A DNA stretch of 64,000 nt from the NCBI GenBank assembly GCA_027489175.1, contig JAIYAE010000023.1:1-64000 (forward strand). The letters are read 5' to 3'. The position numbers and the translations under genes are program-made. A model generated the notes under the pieces. That model worked only from the letters and a program-made list of their open reading frames with translations. It was not told where the DNA came from and did not search any database. The stretch comes from Rhodobacter sp. GTDB taxonomy: Bacteria; Pseudomonadota; Alphaproteobacteria; Rhodobacterales; Rhodobacteraceae. Positions 55,446 through 63,191 of the stretch are shown in pieces. Positions within the stretch are counted from its first letter, which is position 1. Each line of letters opens with the position of its first letter.

Positions 55446-58111
55446 TCGCCTTCACCCTGAACGGCAGCCCCGCCCAGACCGACGCCCCCCCGACCGAACG
55501 GCTGTCCGAGACCCTGCGTGAACGCCTTGGGCTGGTTGGCACCAAGGTCGGCTGCGACGCGGGCGATTGCGGGGCTTGCACCGTTCTGCTGGATGGTGAG
55601 GCCATCTGCGCCTGCCTGACCCCCGCCGCGCGGGTAGCGGGGCGCCAAGTCACGACAATTGAAGGGACGACCCCCGAACTCACCCGCCTGCGCGCCGCCT
55701 TTCTGGCCGAAGGGGCGGCGCAATGCGGCATCTGTACGCCCGGAATGCTGTTGACGGCGGCCGAGCTTTTGACCCTCACCCCCGAGCCTTCCGCCGAGCA
55801 GGTGGAGGAGGCGCTTGGCGGCGTCCTCTGCCGCTGCACCGGTTATCGCAGCATCATCGCGGCCGTGGTCGCGGCCGGGCGGGGCAGCACGACCCCGGTC
55901 ACCGAAGGGCCGGTCGGCGCGGCAGTGCAGCGCCTGGACGGCGCGGCCAAGGTGGCGGGCGACAGCTTTGGCGCGGACGTGTGGCCTGCTGGCGCGCTGG
56001 TGGTCAAGGCGGTCCGCTCACCGCATCCGCATGCCGAGTTCCAGATCGGCGATCTTGCCGCCTTCCGCGCGCAGCCCGGCGTTGTGGCCGTCTTGGCCGC
56101 TGCGGATATCCCCGGTCGCAATGCGTTCTCCGTCATTCCACCCTTTGCCGATCAACCCGCCATCGCCACGTCTCCTGCCCGGTTCCGGGGCGAATGCGTG
56201 GCGTTGGTCGCGTTTGACCCCGGTTCCGACCCTGACCTGACAAAGTTTCCCATCACCTGGACCGTGCTGCCCGCGCTTTCCTCACCAGAGGAGGCCGAGA
56301 CCGGCCCCCTGATCCACGCCACCCGCCCGGGCAACCTTCTGGTCGAAGGCCGCGTGGTCAAAGGCGATGCCGCCGCCGCGCTGTCCCGCAGCGCCCATGT
56401 CGTGGAAGGCTGCATGACCACCGCCTTCGTCGAACACGCCTATATCGAGCCTGAGGCCGGTGTCGCCTGGCTGGAGGGCGATACCCTGGTGATCCGTGCC
56501 TGCACCCAAGCCCCCGGGATGGACCGTGAAGACACTGCCCGCATCCTCCGTCTGCCCATCGACCGGGTCAGGATCATCCCCTCGGCTGTCGGTGGGGGGT
56601 TCGGCTCAAAGCTGGACCTCTCGCTCCAGCCGCTGATCGGGCTGGTGACGCTGAAGACCGGGCGGCCCTGCCGGATGACTTACAGCCGCGGCGAAAGCAT
56701 GACCTCTACCACCAAGCGCCACCCGGCTGAGATGTCGGGCCGCATCGGCTGCGATGCCAGTGGCCGGATCACGGGGGTGGAGTTTACCGGGCGTTTCAAC
56801 ACCGGCGCCTATTCCAGCTGGGGGCCAACGGTGGCGAACCGGGTTCCGGTCCATGTCTCGGGCCCCTATCTGACGCCAGCGATCACTGCCAAGGCGAGGG
56901 CAATCCATACCCACGGGCCGGTGTCGGGCGCGTTCCGGGGCTTTGGCGTGCCGCAAGGGGCGCTGTGGCAGGAAACGCTGTATGACCGGCTGGCCGACAA
57001 GGCCGGGATCGACCGGCTGGAGTTTCGCATACTGAACGCCTTGGCGGACGGTGATGCCAGCGCCACCGGGCAGGTTCTGCGCGCCGTGGGCATCCGCGAT
57101 TGCCTGACCGCGCTCAAGCCGCATTGGACCCGTGCGCTGCGGGACGCCGCAAGCCAGCCGGGTCGCGGAGTGGGGGTTGCCGCCTGCTGGTACGGCTGCG
57201 GCAACACCGCGCTGCCGAACCCCTCGACCATCCGCATTGGCCTGTCGCCTGACGGTGCGGTGGTCCTGCACCAAGGGGCGACCGATATTGGCCAAGGCTC
57301 CAACACCGTCATCGCCCAGATCGCGGCCGAGGCGTTGGGTCTGCCCTTGCAGGCTTTCCGGCTGATCGGCCCGGATACCGCCTTGACTCCGGATGCAGGC
57401 AAGACCTCGGCCAGCCGACAGACCTTCGTCACCGGGCGCGCCGCGAAGGCCGCTGCCGAAGCCTTGCGGGCCGAGGTTTTGCGCCGCGCCAATGCCGGGC
57501 AGGGGGCACGGCTGACGTTAGAGAGGACCTGCGTCGTCGTCCGCGATACGGGCATTGTCACCCGGATCGACCTTGCCGCGCTGCCCCCAGACGCGCAGGG
57601 CCATGCGCTGACGGCCGAAGCGACCTACGACCCTCCGACCTCGCCCCTGGATGGGGACGGGCAGGGCACGCCCTATGCCCTTTACGGCTATGGCGCGCAG
57701 ATGGTCGAACTGGCGGTGGATGCGGCCCTTGGGACGGTGAAGCTTATAAAGATCACCGCTGCGCATGACCTTGGCCAGGTCATCAACCCGACGCTGGCGC
57801 GTGGTCAGATCGAGGGGGGGATTGCCCAGGGCATCGGCCTTGCGCTGATGGAGGAATACCTGCCGGGCCGGACCGAGAACCTGCATGACTACCTGATCCC
57901 GACTTTCGGCGATGTGCCCCCCATCGAAAGCCTGCTGATCGAGGTGCCCGATCCTGAAGGCCCCTATGGCGCAAAGGGCCTGGGGGAACATGTGCTGATC
58001 CCGACCGCCCCCGCCATCCTGAACGCGATCCGCCATGCGACCGGCGCCACGATCACCTGGGTGCCGGCACTTCCGCACCGGGTGCTGGCTGCCATGGAGG
58101 GGCCGCAATGA
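55442..58111 (+). CDS. molybdenum hydroxylase, fused 2Fe-2S and molybdopterin subunit
   Basis: An 889-residue fusion of the small and large subunits of a xanthine-dehydrogenase-type enzyme, which hydroxylates N-heterocycles or aldehydes with water. Residues 1-80 have a plant-type 2Fe-2S site (Cys38, 43, 46, 58); 85-145 the second cluster (QCGICTPGM, VLCRCTGY); the remainder binds molybdopterin (GGGFGSKLDLSL, SGAFRGFGVPQ). KGLGEHVL near the end holds the catalytic Glu (usually GEPP). The substrate is unknown; the operon suggests an N-heterocycle. Confidence 0.9.
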   Translation: MIAFTLNGSPAQTDAPPTERLSETLRERLGLVGTKVGCDAGDCGACTVLLDGEAICACLTPAARVAGRQVTTIEGTTPELTRLRAAFLAEGAAQCGICTPGMLLTAAELLTLTPEPSAEQVEEALGGVLCRCTGYRSIIAAVVAAGRGSTTPVTEGPVGAAVQRLDGAAKVAGDSFGADVWPAGALVVKAVRSPHPHAEFQIGDLAAFRAQPGVVAVLAAADIPGRNAFSVIPPFADQPAIATSPARFRGECVALVAFDPGSDPDLTKFPITWTVLPALSSPEEAETGPLIHATRPGNLLVEGRVVKGDAAAALSRSAHVVEGCMTTAFVEHAYIEPEAGVAWLEGDTLVIRACTQAPGMDREDTARILRLPIDRVRIIPSAVGGGFGSKLDLSLQPLIGLVTLKTGRPCRMTYSRGESMTSTTKRHPAEMSGRIGCDASGRITGVEFTGRFNTGAYSSWGPTVANRVPVHVSGPYLTPAITAKARAIHTHGPVSGAFRGFGVPQGALWQETLYDRLADKAGIDRLEFRILNALADGDASATGQVLRAVGIRDCLTALKPHWTRALRDAASQPGRGVGVAACWYGCGNTALPNPSTIRIGLSPDGAVVLHQGATDIGQGSNTVIAQIAAEALGLPLQAFRLIGPDTALTPDAGKTSASRQTFVTGRAAKAAAEALRAEVLRRANAGQGARLTLERTCVVVRDTGIVTRIDLAALPPDAQGHALTAEATYDPPTSPLDGDGQGTPYALYGYGAQMVELAVDAALGTVKLIKITAAHDLGQVINPTLARGQIEGGIAQGIGLALMEEYLPGRTENLHDYLIPTFGDVPPIESLLIEVPDPEGPYGAKGLGEHVLIPTAPAILNAIRHATGATITWVPALPHRVLAAMEGPQ

Positions 58112-58133
58112 CCGCCTGCTACGGCTTTCATCT

Positions 58134-58181
58134 GTCCTCAAATATCCCGGGGGTCCGGGGGCTGGCCCCCGGTGGGTGGCC
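58134..58181 (+). repeat. dispersed repeat family B, copy 3, inside an operon
   Basis: CTCAAATATCCCGGGGGTCC followed by a CCGGGGGC/GCCCCCGG hairpin, between the Mo-hydroxylase stop and the next start at 58185. A 26-codon frame begins at 58108 (ATGA overlap) and reads through it. Confidence 0.65.
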
Positions 58182-58184
58182 CAG

Positions 58185-59621
58185 ATGACCGACACCCCCG
58201 AAAAGCTGCGCTGCGACGCCTGCCCGGTGATGTGCTACATCGCCCCGGGTCAGACCGGGGCCTGCGACCGTTATGCCAATGAGGGCGGAAAGATCGTGCG
58301 AACCGATCCCGTGGTGCTGCTGTCGCAAACGGTTGAGGCGGGTGGTCGCGTCGTGCCCTTTGCGGCGCGGGACTGGGATGGCACGCTCGTCCCGGCAGAT
58401 GCCGTGGTCACCGGGATCGGGTCGGGCACGACCTATCCCGACTACAAGCCCGCGCCTTTCATCATCGCCAGCAAGATCGATGGCGCCGATATGGTCACTG
58501 TCGTGACCGAGGCGATCTTTTCCTACGCGGGCGTCAAGGTGAAGATCGACACCGACCGTTTTCTTGGCCCGGAAGCTGCCGTGGTCCGGGTGGAGGGCGA
58601 GGCGATTGGCCATGTGACCACCGCCGAATACGGCAGCCAGATGCTGTCGCTTGGCGGGGTGCATCACCTGACAGGGGGCGAGAAGGCCGAAGGTCGGGTG
58701 ACCTGCGCCGCCCTGCTGGCGCTGTGCAACGGCGAGGCGGTCGAGATGACGATCGACGGCGGCAGCCGCGTGGTTGTGCAGGCAGGCGAGGCCCCCATCG
58801 TGGATGGCCAGCGCGAGCGGCGGATGCGCGTCGGCTGCGGGTCGGCCACCATCGGGATGTTCGCGGTGCAGTGGCAGGGGCTCGTTGATGAGGTGGTGGT
58901 GGTCGATGACCACATCACCGGCGTGGTCAGCGAACATCAGGCGGGCCGCGTGCTGGGCTGGCAACCGACGGGCATCAAGATCAAGGGCCACCGGTCAACC
59001 CCAGGGCGTTACTTCCGGGTTTCGGAACCGGGCCTCGGCTGGGGCGGCACGCGGCTGACCGACCCGCTGGACATCCTGGGGGATTGGAACCCGAAGAAGG
59101 GGGCAAGGCCGGGGCTGACGCTGCTCATGGTCTCTACCACGGGCGAAGATCACGGCTACTACGTTCTGGATGAGGCACTGCGCCCCGTGGCGCAGCCGCT
59201 GCCAGCCACCTTGCAAGCCAGCGTCGACCTGATTGCTGAAAACTGCGAGCCGTCGCTTTGTACCGTTCTGTTTATGGCCGGGGCGGGCGGGTCGCTGCGG
59301 GCCGGGGTGGCTAAGAACCCGGTGCGACTGACCCGGTCGGTGCAGGTGGGGGTGACGCGTCTGACCGCAGGCGGGGCGGAAACCTATGTCTGGCCGGGCG
59401 GTGGGATCACCTTCATGGTCGATGTAACGCGTCTGCCGCCCGGGGCCTTCGGCTATGTCCCGACACCTGCGCTGGTCGCGCCATTGGAGTTCACCTTGCC
59501 CCGTGCCGCCTATCTGGCCATGGGCGGGCATGAAGACAGCATCCGCTCGCTGGACGCCACAATGGCCGAAGGCGGCGAATACCCCATAGCCGCGCGGGTC
59601 CTGCCGTGGCCCGCCCAATGA
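58185..59621 (+). CDS. 6-hydroxynicotinate-reductase-like iron-sulfur protein
   Basis: A 478-residue protein resembling 6-hydroxynicotinate reductase. Residues Cys10, 13, 17 and 27 (C-x2-C-x3-C-x9-C in RCDACPVMCYIAPGQTGACD) look like a 4Fe-4S site. The middle has GGVHHLTGGEKAEGRVTCAAL and VGCGSATIGMFA. No signal peptide. The ATG at 58185 follows GGTGGGTGG; an upstream extension is repeat-derived. In the anaerobic nicotinate route the enzyme saturates the hydroxylated ring with ferredoxin; the substrate here is unknown. Confidence 0.8.
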   Translation: MTDTPEKLRCDACPVMCYIAPGQTGACDRYANEGGKIVRTDPVVLLSQTVEAGGRVVPFAARDWDGTLVPADAVVTGIGSGTTYPDYKPAPFIIASKIDGADMVTVVTEAIFSYAGVKVKIDTDRFLGPEAAVVRVEGEAIGHVTTAEYGSQMLSLGGVHHLTGGEKAEGRVTCAALLALCNGEAVEMTIDGGSRVVVQAGEAPIVDGQRERRMRVGCGSATIGMFAVQWQGLVDEVVVVDDHITGVVSEHQAGRVLGWQPTGIKIKGHRSTPGRYFRVSEPGLGWGGTRLTDPLDILGDWNPKKGARPGLTLLMVSTTGEDHGYYVLDEALRPVAQPLPATLQASVDLIAENCEPSLCTVLFMAGAGGSLRAGVAKNPVRLTRSVQVGVTRLTAGGAETYVWPGGGITFMVDVTRLPPGAFGYVPTPALVAPLEFTLPRAAYLAMGGHEDSIRSLDATMAEGGEYPIAARVLPWPAQ

Positions 59622-60586
59622 CCGGCGCGTTGCAAATGGAGCAGCCGCGCACGCGCGCGCGGCTGCACGAGCCTGTCTCGCCTCTGGCCGTTCCGGCCAA
59701 CCGGCTCGGGGTTGCCTCCGGCGGGCGTATTTTTGAAAAGAGCAAGTCGGTCGGTGGGGGATGGGCGGCGGCGGCGGCGGTTTTGCCGGATGGGCGGCTG
59801 CATCTGCAGCAAGGGCCGATCGACATTGTGGCTGAGGCTTTCGGTCCGGCAGAGGCCGTGGCGGCTGCCTATCACCGGGCGGTGCGGCGCTTTGCGACGG
59901 TGCTGGAGGAGTTGGTGGCGGAACTGCCGGCGCTGCGGTCGGAAGACCGGCCGCTGCAGGGGGAAATTGCTGTCGCCATGTCCGCCGCCGTGGCCCCGTT
60001 CCGACCGGCCTTCATCACCCCGATGGCCGCCGTGGCCGGGGCGGTGGCGGACCGGGTGGTCGCGGCCATGGCGGGGCCGGAGATCACCCACGCCTATGCC
60101 AACAACGGTGGCGACATCGCCCTGTTGCTTACGCCCGGGGCAGAGCTAACAGCGGCACTGGCGGTGACGGGCGGGCTTGACCGGGTGACCATTCGCGCGG
60201 CGGATGGGGTGCGCGGCATCGCCACCTCTGGCTGGCGGGGGCGCAGCTTCTCGCTTGGGATTGCCGATGCGGTGACGGTGCTTGCCCCAACGGCGGCGAT
60301 GGCGGATGCAGCGGCGACGATGATCGCCAATGCGGTCGATCTGCCCGGGCATGACGGCATCCGCCGCCGCCCGGCGCGCGACTGTCAGGCCGACAGTGAC
60401 CTGGGCGACCGTCTGGTCACGGTCGCGGTGGCCCCCTTGACCGCGTCGGACCGGGCCAGTGCCCTGGACCGGGGTCTGGCCGCCGCCGAAGGCTTTCTGG
60501 CAAGGCGGCTGATTGTCGGGGCCGCGCTTTACCTCCAGGGTGAGGCGCGGCTGACCGGCCGGATGAAAGAGGTGAGGCATGACTGA
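59618..60586 (+). CDS. UPF0280 (ApbE-superfamily) protein with a repeat-encoded N-terminal insert
   Basis: A 322-residue protein of the UPF0280 family, related in fold to ApbE flavin transferases. From about residue 52 it is normal: LPDGRLHLQQGPIDIVAEAFG, AMAGPEITHAYANNGGDIAL, AADGVRGIATSGWRGRSFSLG. The first 50 residues are unusual: a GC hairpin (59641-59666) and an in-frame copy of repeat family A encode part of them (GVASGGRIFEKSKS at about 33-46). It starts in an ATGA overlap with the previous gene. Function unknown; it may act on flavins. Confidence 0.82.
   Translation: MTGALQMEQPRTRARLHEPVSPLAVPANRLGVASGGRIFEKSKSVGGGWAAAAAVLPDGRLHLQQGPIDIVAEAFGPAEAVAAAYHRAVRRFATVLEELVAELPALRSEDRPLQGEIAVAMSAAVAPFRPAFITPMAAVAGAVADRVVAAMAGPEITHAYANNGGDIALLLTPGAELTAALAVTGGLDRVTIRAADGVRGIATSGWRGRSFSLGIADAVTVLAPTAAMADAAATMIANAVDLPGHDGIRRRPARDCQADSDLGDRLVTVAVAPLTASDRASALDRGLAAAEGFLARRLIVGAALYLQGEARLTGRMKEVRHD
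59708..59749 (-). repeat. dispersed repeat family A, copy 3, inside a coding region
   Basis: Reverse-oriented copy of the family A unit (GCCTCCGGCGGG, GTATTTTT, AAAAGAGCAA), translated in frame near the N-terminus of the UPF0280 protein. Confidence 0.75.
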
Positions 60587-61160
60587 ATTCACGCTGCGCA
60601 AAATCGTGCTGCAGATCGAGGAGATCCGGCACGAAGGCGGCCCTCCTGCCAGCCCGCCCCCCCTGCGGGGCGCCGTCTTTGCCATCTGCCGCAACCCATT
60701 TGCCGGGGCCTATGTCGCGGACCTGCAGCCCGCGATGGAGGCGCTGAAACCCCTCGCCCTTGACCTTACCGACCGTCTGGTCGCTGCCCTTGGTGGGCGG
60801 GATGGCATTGATGCCTATGGCAAGGGGGCCATCGTCGGTGAAGGCGGCGAAAGCGAACATGGCGCGCTGTGGCATGTGGCGGGTGGCTACGGGATGCGCG
60901 ACCGCTTGGGGGACTGCCGCGCCATTGTGCCATCGGCGATGAAGGTGGGCGGGATGGGGGCGACGCTCGACATCCCGATTGGCCATCTCAACGCGGCCTA
61001 TGTCCGGTCACGCTTTGACGTCATCACCGTCGCCTGCGCCGATGCCCCTCGTGCGGGGGAGGTCCTTTTCGCCCTTGCCATGGCACGGGGCGGGCGGGTC
61101 CACAGCCGGATGGGCGGGCTTGAGGTGGATCAGGTCACCGGCCTTGACGGGCTGCGCTAG
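60579..61160 (+). CDS. DUF1185 (amino acid synthesis) family protein
   Basis: A 193-residue DUF1185 protein. Family marks are FAICRNPFAGAYVADLQP, GKGAIVGEGGESEHGALWHV and MGATLDIPIGHLNAAYVRS. It overlaps the UPF0280 gene by eight bases and abuts the hydantoinase A gene. The reaction is not known; the association with the hydroxylase, reductase and hydantoinase genes suggests a step in the same catabolic route. Confidence 0.88.
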   Translation: MTEFTLRKIVLQIEEIRHEGGPPASPPPLRGAVFAICRNPFAGAYVADLQPAMEALKPLALDLTDRLVAALGGRDGIDAYGKGAIVGEGGESEHGALWHVAGGYGMRDRLGDCRAIVPSAMKVGGMGATLDIPIGHLNAAYVRSRFDVITVACADAPRAGEVLFALAMARGGRVHSRMGGLEVDQVTGLDGLR

Positions 61161-63191
61161 ATGGATCGCACAGCGACGGGTCTGGTCGCCGGGGTTGATG
61201 TCGGCGGCACTTTCACCGACCTTGTGATCCTTGATCCAACCTCGGGTGCGGTGCGGCTGGCCAAGGTGCCGACCACGCTGCCTAACCAGGCCGAGGGCGT
61301 GCTGAATGCCTTCGCGGCGGCAAAGGCGGACCTGTCAGAGATTGACCTGATCGTGCATGGCACGACCACCACCACCAATGCGGTCCTTGAACGCCAGCTC
61401 GCGCGGACCGGCATGATCACCACCCAAGGCTTCCGCGACGTGCTGGAGCTTGGCCGCCGCACCCGCCCGCAAGCTTACGGGATGCACGGCAGCTTCATCC
61501 CGGTCATCCCCCGGGACCTGCGGCTTGAGGTTCCGGAACGGATGGACGCGCGGGGCCAGGTGCTGACCCCCTTGGATGAGAGCGCGCTGGAGGCGGCTAT
61601 CGGCCAGCTGCTGGAGCAGGGCTGCGAAAGCCTGGTGATCCATTTCCTGCATGCCTATGCCAACCCCGCGCATGAACTTCGGGCAGGTGAGGTTGCGGCG
61701 CGCCTTTGGCCGAATGCGCATATCACCCTTGGCCATGCGCTTCTGTCGGAAAGCCGGGAATATGAGCGGGGGGTGACGGCGGCGGTAAACGCCTCGGTCC
61801 AGCCCTTGCTGGAGCGTTATGTATCTCGGCTGGCCGATCAACTGGCCGCCAAAGGCTACAGGCGCGACCTTCTGGTGATGAACGGCAATGGCGGGATGGT
61901 CACCGCCCGCGATGTCGGGCGTGAGGCGGTCAAGACCGTGATGTCGGGCCCCGCCTCGGGCGTGATGGCGGCGGTGGCCACCGGGCGGCGGGCCGGGATG
62001 CTGGACCTTCTGACCTATGACATGGGGGGCACCAGCACGGATGTGGCGATGATCCGGGGCGGGGTGGCGCCGGTGTCGAACGAGATCGAGGTCGAATATG
62101 CCATGCCGATCCATGTGCCGATGGTCGATGTGCGTACTGTCGGGGCAGGGGGTGGCAGCATCGCACGGGTGGATGCGGGCGGCATGCTGCGGGTCGGGCC
62201 GGAAAGCGCTGGCTCTTATCCCGGGCCAGTCTGCTATGGCCGGGGGGGGACGCGCGTAACCAATTCGGACGCAAACCTGATCCTGGGGCGATTGCCCGCC
62301 AGCCGCTTCGGTCAGGCGGCCGACGCAGCGCGGCAGGCGATGGCCGACCAGATCGGCACGCCGCTTGGTCTGTCGGTTGAGGCTGCCGCCGAAGCGGTGA
62401 TCCGCATCGCCAATACCCATATGGCCGGGGCGACCCGCATGGTCTCAATCTCGCTGGGCGCTGACCCGCGCGACTTTGCGCTGTTCGCCTTTGGGGGCGC
62501 GGGGCCGTTGCATGCCGTGGCTTTGGCGCGCGAGTTGAACGTGCCGAAGGTGCTGATCCCGGCGCGCCCCGGCATCACCAATGCGCTGGGCTGTGTAGTG
62601 GCCGACCTGCGTCATGATTTCGTGCGCACGCTGAACCGCCCGCTGGACGCGGTGGACATGGATGAGGTGCACGCCATTCTGGCCGGGCAAGAGGCTTCCG
62701 GTCGTCGCCTTGTTGGCGCCGAACGGATCGCCCTGCAGGGCACAAGTGCCGTCTTTTCCGCCGACATGCAGTTCGTCGGCCAGACCCACCTCTTGCGCGT
62801 GCCACTCGCGACCTCCACCCCCAGCCGCGCCGATCTGCAGGCGGGGTTTGAGGCCGCCTATCACGCGCGGTTCCGGGTCGACCTGCCGACGATCCGGGCC
62901 AATCTGGTGAACCTGAACTGTTCGGTGATCGGAGAACGCCCGGCCTTTGACCTGTCGCGCCTGATTGATCCCGCTGACCGCAAGCCAAAGGCCGCGCCCT
63001 CAACCACCCGCCCGGTCTGGTTCGGCCAATGGATCGATACCCCGGTCTACTGGCGCGATCACCTGCCGCTGGACCTTCACCTGCAAGGCCCGGCGATCAT
63101 TGAACAAATGGATACCACCAGTGTGATTGATCCCGGCTGCACCGTCACGTCTGATGCGGATGGCAATCTGATCGTCGAGGTGTCGTCATGA
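61161..63191 (+). CDS. hydantoinase A / 5-oxoprolinase-type subunit
   Basis: A 676-residue subunit of the HyuA/oxoprolinase family, ATP-dependent cyclic-amide hydrolases. GVDVGGTFTDLVILD at the N-terminus is the nucleotide-binding motif, HGTTTTTNAVLER follows, and DMGGTSTDVAMIRGG and FGGAGPLHAVALARELNV are later marks. The ATG directly follows the DUF1185 stop. With HyuB it should hydrolyse a lactam or imide; the ring may be the product of the upstream reductase. Confidence 0.92.
   Translation: MDRTATGLVAGVDVGGTFTDLVILDPTSGAVRLAKVPTTLPNQAEGVLNAFAAAKADLSEIDLIVHGTTTTTNAVLERQLARTGMITTQGFRDVLELGRRTRPQAYGMHGSFIPVIPRDLRLEVPERMDARGQVLTPLDESALEAAIGQLLEQGCESLVIHFLHAYANPAHELRAGEVAARLWPNAHITLGHALLSESREYERGVTAAVNASVQPLLERYVSRLADQLAAKGYRRDLLVMNGNGGMVTARDVGREAVKTVMSGPASGVMAAVATGRRAGMLDLLTYDMGGTSTDVAMIRGGVAPVSNEIEVEYAMPIHVPMVDVRTVGAGGGSIARVDAGGMLRVGPESAGSYPGPVCYGRGGTRVTNSDANLILGRLPASRFGQAADAARQAMADQIGTPLGLSVEAAAEAVIRIANTHMAGATRMVSISLGADPRDFALFAFGGAGPLHAVALARELNVPKVLIPARPGITNALGCVVADLRHDFVRTLNRPLDAVDMDEVHAILAGQEASGRRLVGAERIALQGTSAVFSADMQFVGQTHLLRVPLATSTPSRADLQAGFEAAYHARFRVDLPTIRANLVNLNCSVIGERPAFDLSRLIDPADRKPKAAPSTTRPVWFGQWIDTPVYWRDHLPLDLHLQGPAIIEQMDTTSVIDPGCTVTSDADGNLIVEVSS

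Noticed and set aside
59618-59770. Frameshift or misassembly at the UPF0280 N-terminus
   Set aside because: The frame stays open through the repeat and both hairpins, and the start overlaps the previous stop as elsewhere in the operon; an in-frame insertion explains it better.
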